DNA of 49,983 nt from Rhodospirillales bacterium (GCA_028277795.1 JANQFP010000037.1:1-49983); one strand, 5' to 3'. Shown: positions 21,697 to 34,288, numbered from the stretch's first letter. The notes: generated by a model from the sequence alone, not told the origin. Numbers and translations are program-made.

Positions 21697-22305
21697 ATGA
21701 CACGGGTTCTCCCAGTTCTTTTCGTCTGCCTGGCCGTCGTGGCCGCCGGGCCCGCCGCCGCCCAGGGCACGGACCAGGGGTTGCTGAACGCCGTCGCCTA
21801 CCAGCCGGTGCCGGCCGACACGGCCATCCGGGTACGCCCGCTGGACAACTCGGACGACAACCTAGTGGTGCAGAAGGACCTGGAGGAGGCGCTGCGCGGC
21901 GCCGGCTACACCGTGGCCGAGGACGCGCCACTGGTGCTGACCTTCGAGATCCGCAACGAGCAGGGCGCCTGGTCCGACTCCGGGACCCGCACGCTCCTGG
22001 AGCTTCAGGCCCGCGGCGGCGAGACCGGTGGCGAGAGCGCGCGGGCCCGGTTCAACATCTTCGACAGCGGCCGCGGCGGGCTGTTGAACCGCGGCCGGGG
22101 CAAGGGCACCACCATCGTCACCCCCACCATGTACCGCCTGGACGCCACCCTGGACGACCGCACCGCCGGCCGGCGCCTGTGGCAGGCCTGGACCACCGCC
22201 CCGCTGGGCCAGTGGACCGCGCTGCCGCTCACCCGCGCCATGGTTCCGGCGGTGGTCGACAACATCGGCCAGACCGTGCGCCGCCAGCCCTTCGCCTTGC
22301 GCTGA
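21697..22305 (+). CDS. Exported protein of unknown function
   Basis: A 202-residue protein with an obvious signal peptide, MTRVLPVLFVCLAVVAAGP, cleaved near AAAQG. The mature part contains a segment LVLTFEIRNEQG reminiscent of small periplasmic domains predicted to form beta-rich folds, and a Gly/Arg-rich loop (FDSGRGGLLNRGRGKG). I do not recognise a family. It starts 91 bases after the M1 peptidase and may be part of that unit or independent; purA follows after 86 bases. Codon use matches the genome. Confidence 0.75.
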   Translation: MTRVLPVLFVCLAVVAAGPAAAQGTDQGLLNAVAYQPVPADTAIRVRPLDNSDDNLVVQKDLEEALRGAGYTVAEDAPLVLTFEIRNEQGAWSDSGTRTLLELQARGGETGGESARARFNIFDSGRGGLLNRGRGKGTTIVTPTMYRLDATLDDRTAGRRLWQAWTTAPLGQWTALPLTRAMVPAVVDNIGQTVRRQPFALR

Positions 22306-22385
22306 GCCGGGCGATCCCCTTTTCCGTTTGCCGTCGCCCGTGTCTCCGGGTAGTAACCCGCGCGCCGGGTAATGTTCGAAGGTGA

Positions 22386-23684
<1,299 letters not shown>

Positions 23685-23719
23685 GGGGCGGGGGACCTGG
23701 CCCTGCGCCCCTTCCCTGT

Positions 23720-23822
23720 CCTCGTCCTGAGCAGGCGCGAAGCGCCGTGTCGAAGGACGGCCGCCGCACCGTGCCTTCACCATCCTTCGACACGCGAGCT
23801 GCGCTCGCTGCTCAGGACGAGG
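23720..23822. repeat. Paired palindromic (REP-like) repeat
   Basis: Two arms in inverted orientation, 23720-23760 and 23780-23822, share CCTCGTCCTGAGCAG and GTGTCGAAGGA. Inside each arm sits a different small hairpin, GGCGC-GAA-GCGCC in the left and GCGAGC-TGC-GCTCGC in the right. The region between purA and the rhodanese gene holds no coding frame. The core resembles a dispersed repeat found in many alphaproteobacterial genomes. It may also end transcription from both sides, since purA and the rhodanese gene converge here. Confidence 0.75.
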
Positions 23823-23861
23823 TGGGGCGTGGTGCTGCGCCTGTTCCCGTGATCCCGCGGG

Positions 23862-24224
23862 TCAGATGGAGTAGTCGAGAGCCTCGAACTTGCCGCCCTG
23901 GGTCTCCAGCCCGGCCTTCTTCCAGCCGTCCAGGCCACCGGCCAGGTTGAAGATGTTGGGCAGGCCCGTCTGCATGAGCTGCTGGGTGGCGGCGGCGCCC
24001 CGCTTGCCCATGGCGCACAGGAAGACCACCTTCTTGTCGGTGATGGCGGGGAACTTCTCCGGGTCGAGGAAGCTCAGCGGCAGCAGCACCGACCGCGGCA
24101 CGTTCTCGAACTCGAACTCGGACGCCTCGCGCACGTCCACCAGCACCGCCTCGCCCTCGTCGAGCCACTGGTTGACCGTCGCCGCATCCACCTCGGCCAG
24201 GCTGGCCGTCGTCCCCTCGTTCAC
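23862..24224 (-). CDS. Rhodanese-like domain protein
   Basis: A 120-residue single rhodanese domain starting at a GTG. The active-site Cys70 is in VVFLCAMGKRG, a loop of the length seen in sulfurtransferases. The conserved DVREASEFE is present near residue 30, and LAGGLDGWKKAGL near the end. It probably carries sulfur as a persulfide in the cytoplasm. It has no obvious operon partner, and the next leftward gene on this strand is far away. The acceptor is unknown. Confidence 0.9.
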   Translation of the reverse strand: MNEGTTASLAEVDAATVNQWLDEGEAVLVDVREASEFEFENVPRSVLLPLSFLDPEKFPAITDKKVVFLCAMGKRGAAATQQLMQTGLPNIFNLAGGLDGWKKAGLETQGGKFEALDYSI

Positions 24225-24353
24225 CCTCGCGGCCTCCCCTTTCGCCCCTTAAGATAAGGACTCGAAACCGGTTTTGCATCTCCCGCCGCGGCGGAACCCT
24301 ACCACGATTCCCCCGTCCACCACCCACAGAGGCCGCGATGATCCGGCAAAGGC

Positions 24354-24388
24354 ATGTCTTTACAGACATATGGTAAATTTGCTATGTA
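24354..24388 (+). promoter_or_regulatory. Promoter with overlapping operator for the HigBA-like locus
   Basis: A -35-like TTTACA (24359-24364) and a -10-like TATGTA (24383-24388) are separated by 18 bases, just ahead of the toxin remnant. A perfect inverted repeat ATGTCT-TTAC-AGACAT (24354-24369) overlaps the -35 box. That is where an autoregulating antitoxin of this family would be expected to bind. Confidence 0.5.
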
Positions 24389-24391
24389 CAA

Positions 24392-24559
24392 TTGATCCTG
24401 GAGGGGCCGCGCATTAAGCCGCTCGGCTGGATCGGCACCGTCAAGGAGGACCTATCGAAGAAGTGCATCGCGACACCGCCCCGCGAGACGGACATGGTCA
24501 GGGCCCGGTTGAAGCGGGCGGAACAAGAGTACGAGACATGGCGGAAGAAGAAGACGTGA
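24392..24559 (+). pseudogene. HigB/RelE-like (phage Gp49-type) toxin with internal deletion
   Basis: A frame of about 55 residues from a TTG. The first part reads IKPLGWIGTVKEDL, the N-terminus of Gp49-like toxins (KPLxWIGSSxxDL). It then joins directly to SKKCIATPPRETDMVRARLK, which matches their C-terminus (KKGIATPxxEIDLIRARLK). The usual middle of roughly 60 residues, carrying most of the catalytic fold, is missing, yet the frame is kept. It overlaps the antitoxin start by 22 bases, as in intact loci. The toxin is therefore almost certainly inactive. Confidence 0.75.
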
Positions 24560-24888
24560 CCGTGTCCACGGGAAGCGCGTTTCATGCGCTCGGGCTGCCA
24601 GACGCGGACGACTTGGTGCTGCGCGCCCAGCTGATGCAACGGATCGCTCGGGTCATCGAGGATCGCGGCCTCACCCAGACTCGTGCGGGCGCCCTGATGG
24701 GCATGGACCAGCCCCGCGTCTCCGCCCTCGTACACGGCAAGATCACCCGCTTCTCCACCGACCGCCTGCTCAAGGCCTTGAGTGACCTGGGCCAGGACGT
24801 GGAACTCCGCATCACCCCGGCAAAGGACCGCAAGGGGCGTGTTCATGTGGCGACGTTACGGGGTTTCGACGCAGATGGACAAGATTGA
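24538..24888 (+). CDS. XRE-family antitoxin, HigA-like
   Basis: A 116-residue protein starting MAEEEDVTVSTGSAFHALG inside the end of the toxin remnant. The helix-turn-helix (about 45-90) contains GLTQTRAGALMGMDQPRVSA. The pattern LGLPDADDLVLRAQLM before the HTH is typical of antitoxins paired with Gp49-like toxins. It is intact although its toxin is not. It may still repress its own promoter at 24354-24388 or have been kept as a regulator. Confidence 0.8.
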   Translation: MAEEEDVTVSTGSAFHALGLPDADDLVLRAQLMQRIARVIEDRGLTQTRAGALMGMDQPRVSALVHGKITRFSTDRLLKALSDLGQDVELRITPAKDRKGRVHVATLRGFDADGQD

Positions 24889-24978
24889 GCTCGGCGCCAG
24901 CAATCGGGATGGGCTTGAATTGGAGGCCGCAATCCGCATAGCTGGGATCGACGGGGCCGCAGCGACGGGAGTGCAACA

Positions 24979-25173
24979 ATGAGACTCGCCGATTTGGTGT
25001 ACGAACTCGCGAAGGGCCTGCCGGATCACCTTGCCCGCGAGGTGCTGGACTTCATCGGCTATCTGCGGGAACGGGAAGAACGGGGCGAGTGGCGCGATCT
25101 GATGAACGCCCAGGCCGACAGCCTGAACGCCGTGTGGGACAACGCCGAGGACGAGGCGTGCAATGATGTTTGA
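24979..25173 (+). CDS. Small DUF2281-like antitoxin
   Basis: A 64-residue acidic protein. The N-terminal half (LADLVYELAKGLPDHLAREVLDFIGYLRE) matches the pattern of DUF2281-type small antitoxins. A GGGAG lies just before the ATG. Its last codons overlap the start of a MazF/PemK-type toxin fragment, the normal antitoxin-first order of such loci. It follows the HigA-like gene by 90 bases. Confidence 0.65.
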   Translation: MRLADLVYELAKGLPDHLAREVLDFIGYLREREERGEWRDLMNAQADSLNAVWDNAEDEACNDV

Positions 25174-25303
25174 CCGTAGCGACCTCCTGCTCGTCCTATT
25201 CCCGTTTTCCGACCTGTCGGCGACGAAACGCCACCCGCCAAATCCTGTTCTTAAACTTCTGAAATCTAGTGTAAAGCCTAACCTCTCTTTATTAATTATC
25301 TGA
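25163..25303 (+). pseudogene. Truncated MazF/PemK-type toxin
   Basis: The frame begins MMFDRSDLLLVLFPFSDLSA and continues TKRHP. This is the conserved N-terminus of MazF/PemK toxins (GDLVLVPFPFTDLSATKRRPALVLS). After about residue 23 the similarity stops and the frame runs on for about 23 residues of AT-rich sequence to a TGA. A full toxin is about 110 residues. The break, near 25230, coincides with an abrupt fall in GC, so the gene was probably cut by insertion or rearrangement. Confidence 0.75.
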
Positions 25304-25334
25304 TACGCGTATTTCAAAAAAATTAGTAGTCATC

Positions 25335-26000
25335 ATGAAGCAAAAAAACCTCTCTCCTCTTCGCAACGCCCTTCGCCATAAGGTTCCCCCTATACCCTTA
25401 TTTCGCTCAGATCTTGAAGAAATTTTTGCGATCGCGGAAACAAGAAACTTTGACATTCAGATATCAGACGACCGCTACGAGTACGAAGATCTCGACGATT
25501 TGAAAGCAAATCGGGGAGATCGGGTCAAGAACATAACGATAACACTTAGACGTGAAAATAAGATTCCACTTTACATGCAAATTGAAGTGGAATCCGATGG
25601 CGTGAAATTATACTCAACAAAAAATGACGAAATGATCGCGGCATGGCATGAGATAAAAGAAATAATAGACAACAGAGTTCCTTGGTATGCAGCAATCATG
25701 AGACCAATTTATTGGCTATGGGGAACAGCTATAGTTCTATGGATTTTCCCAAATGAAAAAATATCTGAAGAAAATATGGACTGGCCTGTCGTAATATGGC
25801 TCGTTTCTATTTTGTTATTATCTGCAATGAGTTTGTCTTCCTTCTTATATTTCAGGAAAAACAGAGGAGTCTACCTTCAACGCCAGCATGAAGTACAAGG
25901 GTTCTGGAGTCGGTACGGTGAAAGAATATTGTTTCTGGTTCTTGGCACCTTATTAGGCATCTTCGGCAAAGTTGCCTCGGATATGTTGTCTGGGCAATAA
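25335..26000 (+). CDS. Membrane protein of unknown function in AT-rich island
   Basis: A 221-residue protein. Residues 1-115 are soluble and charged (acidic patch RYEYEDLDDLKA near 48-59). Three hydrophobic segments follow at about 121-139, 151-172 and 198-217. Codon use is AT-rich and unlike the core genes. I recognise no family. Its order of soluble sensor-like part then membrane part, and its convergence with another membrane-protein gene 160 bases away, would fit a conflict or defence cargo, but nothing in the sequence proves it. Confidence 0.65.
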   Translation: MKQKNLSPLRNALRHKVPPIPLFRSDLEEIFAIAETRNFDIQISDDRYEYEDLDDLKANRGDRVKNITITLRRENKIPLYMQIEVESDGVKLYSTKNDEMIAAWHEIKEIIDNRVPWYAAIMRPIYWLWGTAIVLWIFPNEKISEENMDWPVVIWLVSILLLSAMSLSSFLYFRKNRGVYLQRQHEVQGFWSRYGERILFLVLGTLLGIFGKVASDMLSGQ

Positions 26001-26159
26001 GGAGATAGAAAACACTATATGAAGTATGCGTTTTTTCCTAGGCACGAGAGAAACGCATCGTCCACGAATGCTGAAGAAAGAGCACGCTGAATATTGCATT
26101 TGGAAAGCGACTACAACGGCTCCGGACTAAACTGGACATAATTCCGACCTATATTTGAC

Positions 26160-26630
26160 TCAATGTTGCGTTATATCAAACAAAACAAACATACCCCATA
26201 TAGAAGATGATAGAAACATCGTAGATGAAAGCGTTGCACTGACTCCTCCGATGACAACAGACGCCTTAATACTAGGAAGTCCTATCAAGGGGAGACTGCC
26301 TTGGCCATCCACATCTTCCACAATTTTCCTAGCCCACGCAAATTCATACGTTGCCTGACTAAATCGAGCAACCCAACTCGAAAACATACCACACAAATAT
26401 AAACACATTATCCAATAAATTGATTTTGGCAAACTTGCCTCAGCGCCAGAACCAATGAATGCACCTATAATGCTAAGGCACGCAATGATACCTCCTGTAT
26501 TTGCTGATCCTAATACACGAACAATGGAGTGCGACATATTGCGTGCGCGCTCCACCCGATCCCGAAGCATTTCGTATTGCATTTCTGTTGGATTATTGTT
26601 AGGTATTTCATTGTAATCTTTATTTATCAT
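26160..26630 (-). CDS. Small multi-pass membrane protein of unknown function
   Basis: A 156-residue protein with a polar N-terminal helix (MLRDRVERARNMSHSIVRV), hydrophobic segments at about 46-62 and 70-88, a short polar stretch (EFAWARKIVEDVDGQG) and a final hydrophobic region at about 122-151 that may cross once or twice. The layout recalls SLATT-type effectors (helix, two membrane segments, cytosolic tail), but the motifs are not convincing. AT-rich like its neighbour and transcribed towards it. The 183 bases to uvrA are AT-rich and hold no supported gene. Confidence 0.6.
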   Translation of the reverse strand: MINKDYNEIPNNNPTEMQYEMLRDRVERARNMSHSIVRVLGSANTGGIIACLSIIGAFIGSGAEASLPKSIYWIMCLYLCGMFSSWVARFSQATYEFAWARKIVEDVDGQGSLPLIGLPSIKASVVIGGVSATLSSTMFLSSSIWGMFVLFDITQH

Positions 26631-26813
26631 TTTCCGCCCCTTATTTATTCCAGAAAAACCCTCAATTCCAATATTGTATTTCGTAACTTCGGCAATACAA
26701 ACTAATATGTCGGCTTTTCTTAATTTTTCCTATTACGATTATATGTGGCAATACTATTATTTTCTTTAGCATGCAGGAAGATTTGACGGATATTCATTCC
26801 GCCTGTGGAAAAT

Positions 26814-29663
<2,850 letters not shown>

Positions 29664-30013
29664 GGGCGTGTCCGGGAGTGGCCGTGACGGCTCACGATTA
29701 TATGGGATGAGCAGTCAGGTAAAGCGACTCGGCGGGGCGCTGCACCGCCTTACCACGCCGAGGCCGCGCCGACAGATTGATCGCCGACATGGACCGGTCC
29801 ATCTGGTCGGGGCTGATCTTCTTCCATAGCGAGGCCTGGAATCTCAAGAACCGTCGGTGGGGATTGCGTGTCTACCATCGGTGATCGTGGCATCCAGTCG
29901 TCCGCACCCGCTGGTCCCGCCTGCACCGGCGATCGGGGTACCGCTCCGCCGACGCCCGCAAAGACAGTTCAACAGATCCGGTGGTTGCGGTGAACCGCGC
30001 GGCACTGGACAAG
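29664..30013. other. Gene-free interval between uvrA and the TIR-like gene
   Basis: No supported gene or structured element. A short rightward frame around 29800-29880 ([19 protein letters not shown]) ends in a TGA and could be a remnant of a lost gene, possibly a transposase, but it cannot be assigned. The uvrA promoter should lie near its left end. Confidence 0.4.
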
Positions 30014-30871
30014 CTATTTTTTGGAGGCCCGCTTCGCAGAGCTCAGAATCTCCGCCGGCTCTGCATCGCTGGCGTTCGCAAGCCGAGCATTTCGTTCGAA
30101 ATTCGCCAAGACATCCTTCAGAGAACCATCCTCAAACTGTCGTCCTAATGCCGCGAGCACCGTATCGAGAGTTGTGGATGGCTTGCGTTGCGCACTCTCT
30201 TCGCCTTTGATGTGCATGGGAGCGCGCAATCGCTTTTCCAGCTCCAACCTGGATTCTTCAAGCAACGTTACCAAGGCTTGCTGATCAAATTCCCGTGCCT
30301 CCCAAGCCCGTGTTGTTCGCTCAAGTTTTGTAACTGCGTCTATAAGAGCCTGGTTGATCTTGTCCTGAGTCGTGCCTTCGTCATTGACTCTGAGTTGTTG
30401 GTGGTACCGCGAGACCGGGTTGCCAAACACAGCCGTTCCGTCTTCGACGGCCCTGAAATGGTCGTCCAGTACTCGTCTTGTCTTATCCACGGCCCCGAAG
30501 CCACCACTTTCGATCTCAACGGCACTTAATCCGAACACGTCGAAGGGGATGGCTCCGACGTCATTCGATAAATGAATGAAAGGCTTTCCTTGTGCATGTC
30601 TTAGGGCCAATTCGTAAAACACGTTTGGGTTAAGGAAACTGAGGTCCGCCACGACCAGATCCGCTTCATGGACGTGTCTTACGATGTAATCCGTGATCGC
30701 TCCCGGCTTTGGGTCTTCAATAGATCGATAGGCCTCATAGCCGTATTTTGTGGCGACAGGATCGATCAGGTTCTCGAATACATCATCGGACCAGAGGCGC
30801 ATATCTGAGCCCGGCGCGCCGATCGGGCAAATCACAAAACACGTCTTCTTCCCGGCCTGTTTTTCGACCAC
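30014..30871 (-). CDS. TIR/nucleoside deoxyribosyltransferase-like protein
   Basis: A 285-residue protein. Residues 9-110 have the pattern of the nucleoside 2-deoxyribosyltransferase/TIR-like superfamily: KKTCFVICPIG, LWSDDVFENLI, a Gly-Tyr segment (KYGYEAYRS), EADLVVADLSFLNPNVFYEL (69-88). The acidic and NPNVFYELA positions are those expected to contact a nucleoside or NAD. The C-terminal half is helical and charged (LEESRLELEKRLR), possibly for oligomerisation. Such stand-alone genes are often near mobile or defence genes. Whether it is an NADase-type effector is inference. Confidence 0.7.
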   Translation of the reverse strand: MVEKQAGKKTCFVICPIGAPGSDMRLWSDDVFENLIDPVATKYGYEAYRSIEDPKPGAITDYIVRHVHEADLVVADLSFLNPNVFYELALRHAQGKPFIHLSNDVGAIPFDVFGLSAVEIESGGFGAVDKTRRVLDDHFRAVEDGTAVFGNPVSRYHQQLRVNDEGTTQDKINQALIDAVTKLERTTRAWEAREFDQQALVTLLEESRLELEKRLRAPMHIKGEESAQRKPSTTLDTVLAALGRQFEDGSLKDVLANFERNARLANASDAEPAEILSSAKRASKK

Positions 30872-31161
30872 AGCCTGCGTCCGTCATCGGTTTCGGTTGA
30901 GGTCTGGACTCTAGCACTCAACCAGTTCGTGGAGCAAACCGCAGTGGGCCTCTCAGAGGCCCGTACGTGCACCAGGATGCCTATCGACGGCCCGCGATTG
31001 ACCTCGCTCCCCGACTCGCACCATCACTGGGCGTCAAATCCGGCCACAACCGCCCTTCAATCGACCACGCTTGGCCAAGTTCTTCAGCTCCTTGCGGGAT
31101 TCACATCGTGGCCACGCACGACGTGCGCCACGAGCAGCACGCGACTGCCCGTTGCGCTGCC
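30872..31161. other. Intergenic remnant region before recJ
   Basis: No complete gene. A perfect GGGCCTC-type hairpin lies near 30949-30965 and could terminate the leftward transcript of recJ. At about 31034-31105 on the minus strand a basic peptide pattern (RKELKNLAKRGRLKGG) ends in a stop. It looks like the C-terminus of a lost gene, but cannot be assigned to a family. Confidence 0.35.
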
Positions 31162-32976
31162 TCACCAAGCCGGTGCGGCGTCGTCCAGGTGAAGCTGCAC
31201 CGACGTGCGACCGCGCCAGGTGTTGAGGCGCAGGCGGCCGGCCACGTGCAGCGGCGCCCCGTCCCGCCGCTGCAACGCCCCGCCCAAGGGTGTGCCCACA
31301 CTGCGGAAGGCGATACCCTCCAGGCGGCCGCCGGCGCCGTCGGCCAGAGTGCAGCGCAGGTGGCCCTGTCCCACCTCCCGGGCATAGGCGACGGTGACGT
31401 CGGCGAAGGCGAATCGGGGCCCCGGGTTGCCGGCACCGAAGGGTCCGGCCCGCTCGACCGCCGCCACCAGCTCCGGCGTGGCGGCGCCAAGGCGCAGGAT
31501 GCCGTCGACGCCGAGGGACGGCACCCGGTCGGCCGCCGCCACCGCCGGCGCCAGGCGCTGCTCCAGGAAACGCCGCAGTTCGCCGAGACGGCCCGCGTCG
31601 ACGGTGAAGCCGGCCGCCATCGGATGGCCGCCGCCCTTGACCAGCAGCCCCGCCTGGGCGGCGGCGACGACGGCCGCACCCAAATCGATGCCGGCCACCG
31701 AGCGCCCCGACCCCACGGCCCGGCCGTCGTTGACCGCCACCGCGCAGGCCGGCCGGTTGAAGCGCTCCGCAAGCCTTGACGCCACCAGCCCGATCACCCC
31801 CGGATGCCACTGTTCTCCCACCGCGAACAGCACCGGCGGGCCCGGTGGGGTGGCCGTCTCCTCCTCCGCCTGGGCCAGCGCCGCGTCGAGCACGGCGGCC
31901 TCCACGGCCTGGCGTTCCCGGTTCAGGCCGTGGAGCTGCGCAGCGATGTCGGCCGCCTCGGCCGCATCGGCGGTGGACAGCAATCGCGCCCCCAGGTCGC
32001 TGCGGCCGACGCGCCCGCCGGCGTTGATGCGGGGCCCCAGGACGTAGCCCGCATGGTAGACGCCGGGGCTTTCGTCCACCCCGGCCGCGTCGGCCAGCGC
32101 CTTCAGTCCGATGTTGCCGCGCCGGGCCATCACCTTGAGGCCCTGGCTCACCAGGGCACGGTTGACGCCGACCAGGGGCACCATGTCGCAGATGGTGCCC
32201 AGGGCCACCAGGTCCAGGGAGTCCATCAGGTCCGGCTCGGGGCGGTGGTCGAACCAGCCGGCCTGGCGCAGCACCCGGTTGACGCCCACCGCCAGCAGGA
32301 AGGCGACGCCGACGGCGGCCAGGTGGCCCAGGATCCCGTCCTCGTCCAGCCGGTTGGGATTGACCACCGCCGTCGCATGGGGGAGACGGCTTTCCGCCGT
32401 ATGGTGATCGACCACGATGACGTCGAGCCCGGCGGCGGCCGCCGCCGCCAGGGGCTCGTGGGACAGGGTCCCGCAATCGACGGTGACGATGACCGAGGCG
32501 CCGTCCCGGCCCAGGCCCAGCAAGGCGGCCTCGTTGGGGCCGTACCCTTCGGTCAGGCGGTCCGGGACGTAGGCGCGGGCGGGCGCGCCGACGGCGGCCA
32601 GGTATCGCAGCAGCAGCGCGGCGGACGTCGACCCGTCCACGTCGTAGTCGCCGAACACGGCGATGCCCTCGCCCTGCATGACGGCGGTGGCCAGGCGCTC
32701 GCAGGCCCGCTCCATGTCCTTGAGGCGCAGCGGATCGGGCAGCCAGCGGCGCAGGGTCGGGTCCAGGTAGGCCTCGACCTGATCGAGGGCGACGCCGCGG
32801 GCGGCCAGGATGCGGCCCACCACCTCGGGGACGCCGGTCCGCTGGGCCAGGGCCAGGGCGTGGCGGTCGTCGACCGAGCGGGCCCGCCAGCGCCGGCCGC
32901 CCAGGGACTCCTCGACCCCGAGCACGGCGGCGGCCGGGGGTTCGGTTGGCAGGACGGCGTGCGGGTCTCCGGCCAC
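31162..32976 (-). CDS. recJ: Single-stranded-DNA-specific exonuclease RecJ
   Basis: RecJ is a 5'-to-3' exonuclease of recombination and mismatch repair. The 604-residue protein has the DHH-family metal motifs: VFGDYDVDGSTSA, TVDCGT, VVDHHTAE and, in the DHHA1 region, KGGGHPMAAGF. A C-terminal OB-like domain follows. The start lies one base from the end of hom, so recJ is the last gene of the alaC-hom-recJ unit. Confidence 0.96.
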   Translation of the reverse strand: MAGDPHAVLPTEPPAAAVLGVEESLGGRRWRARSVDDRHALALAQRTGVPEVVGRILAARGVALDQVEAYLDPTLRRWLPDPLRLKDMERACERLATAVMQGEGIAVFGDYDVDGSTSAALLLRYLAAVGAPARAYVPDRLTEGYGPNEAALLGLGRDGASVIVTVDCGTLSHEPLAAAAAAGLDVIVVDHHTAESRLPHATAVVNPNRLDEDGILGHLAAVGVAFLLAVGVNRVLRQAGWFDHRPEPDLMDSLDLVALGTICDMVPLVGVNRALVSQGLKVMARRGNIGLKALADAAGVDESPGVYHAGYVLGPRINAGGRVGRSDLGARLLSTADAAEAADIAAQLHGLNRERQAVEAAVLDAALAQAEEETATPPGPPVLFAVGEQWHPGVIGLVASRLAERFNRPACAVAVNDGRAVGSGRSVAGIDLGAAVVAAAQAGLLVKGGGHPMAAGFTVDAGRLGELRRFLEQRLAPAVAAADRVPSLGVDGILRLGAATPELVAAVERAGPFGAGNPGPRFAFADVTVAYAREVGQGHLRCTLADGAGGRLEGIAFRSVGTPLGGALQRRDGAPLHVAGRLRLNTWRGRTSVQLHLDDAAPAW

Positions 32977-32977
32977 C

Positions 32978-34267
32978 TCAGAAGGGCTCGATGCGGATCA
33001 TCCGCGGCGCCTCGACCACGGCGTCCAGGGCCTCGATCTCGTGCAGGGCCGCGGCCATGTCGGATTCCCGGGTCTCGTGGGTGGTCATGACCACCGGCAC
33101 CGGCTCGCCCGGATCCCGGCCCTGCTGGAGGACCTGCTCCATGGACACGTCGTGGTCGCGCAGGGCCCCGGCGATGTCGGCGAAAACCCCGGGCCGGTCG
33201 ACCACCATGAGCCGGAAGTAGTAGGCCCCGCGGTGGTCGGCCATGGGCACGGTGTCGATACGCTCCAGCCGGTCGGCGGGCACGATGAACGCCGGCACCC
33301 GGTGGCCGCGGGCGATGTCGATGATGTCGGCCACCACCGCCGAGGCGGTGGGCCGCTCGCCGGCCCCGCGGCCCTCCTGCATGATGGTGTCGACGAAGTC
33401 GCCGTCGGCCACCACGGCGTTGAACACCCCTTCCACCGAGGCGATGGCGGCGCCGTGGTGGACCATGCACGGGTGGACCCGCTGCTCGATGCCCTGTCCG
33501 GTGCGGGCGGCGATGCCCAGCAGCTTGATGCGGTAGCCCAGCTTGTCGGCGAACCGGATGTCCATCAGCGACACGTGGCGGATGCCCTCGATGTGCACCG
33601 CCGGGAAGTCCACCTGGCAGCCGAAGGCGACGCTGGCCAGGATGGCCAGCTTGTGGGCACTGTCGATGCCGTCCACGTCGAAGGTGGGATCGGCCTCGGC
33701 GTACCCCAGCTCCTGGGCCTCGGCCAGCACGTCGGCAAACTCGCGCCCGCGCTCGCGCATGACCGTGAGGATGTAGTTGCAGGTGCCGTTGAGGATGCCG
33801 TAGACCCGCGTCCAGGCGTTGGCGGCCAGTCCCTCGCGCAGGGACTTGATGACCGGGATGCCGCCGGCCACGGCCGCCTCGTAGGCCAGGGCCACCCCGG
33901 CCGCTTCCGCCGCCCGCGCCAGGTCCGTGCCGTGATGGGCGATCAGGGCCTTGTTGGCGGTCACCACGTGGCGGCCGGCGGCGATGGCCGACTCGCAGAG
34001 CTGCTTGGCCACGCCTTCGGAGCCCCCGATCAGCTCCACCACCACGTCCGCGTCGGCCTCGGCGACCATGGCCAGGGCGTCGTCGTACCACTCGAACGAG
34101 TCCACCGGGATGCCGCGGTCGCGGCGGTCCGGGTCGGCGACGGCGACGATGCGCACGCCGCGCCCGCAGCGCCGCTCCAGCAGGTCCGCCTGCTCCTGCA
34201 GCAGCCGCACGACGCCGACGCCGATGGTGCCGACTCCGGCCACCGCCACTTTGAGGGGTTCGCTCAT
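32978..34267 (-). CDS. hom: Homoserine dehydrogenase
   Basis: This enzyme reduces aspartate semialdehyde to homoserine in the threonine and methionine branch. The 429-residue protein has an N-terminal nucleotide-binding fold (VAVAGVGTIGVGVVRLL), a catalytic domain (GILNGTCNYILT, AEADPTFDVDGIDSAHKLAI) and a C-terminal ACT domain (about 350-425, YYFRLMVVDRPGVFADIAG) that usually gives feedback inhibition by threonine. It is 21 bases downstream of the alaC-like gene and one base before recJ. Confidence 0.96.
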   Translation of the reverse strand: MSEPLKVAVAGVGTIGVGVVRLLQEQADLLERRCGRGVRIVAVADPDRRDRGIPVDSFEWYDDALAMVAEADADVVVELIGGSEGVAKQLCESAIAAGRHVVTANKALIAHHGTDLARAAEAAGVALAYEAAVAGGIPVIKSLREGLAANAWTRVYGILNGTCNYILTVMRERGREFADVLAEAQELGYAEADPTFDVDGIDSAHKLAILASVAFGCQVDFPAVHIEGIRHVSLMDIRFADKLGYRIKLLGIAARTGQGIEQRVHPCMVHHGAAIASVEGVFNAVVADGDFVDTIMQEGRGAGERPTASAVVADIIDIARGHRVPAFIVPADRLERIDTVPMADHRGAYYFRLMVVDRPGVFADIAGALRDHDVSMEQVLQQGRDPGEPVPVVMTTHETRESDMAAALHEIEALDAVVEAPRMIRIEPF

Positions 34268-34288
34268 GGATCTCTCCGCCGCCGACCG

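Noticed and set aside
29800..29880. Possible transposase remnant between uvrA and the TIR-like gene
   Set aside because: The short peptide has no diagnostic catalytic motif, so it is only noted as unassigned.
31034..31105. Basic peptide RKELKNLAKRGRLKGG on the minus strand
   Set aside because: Too short to place in a family; could be the end of a lost gene but cannot be supported.
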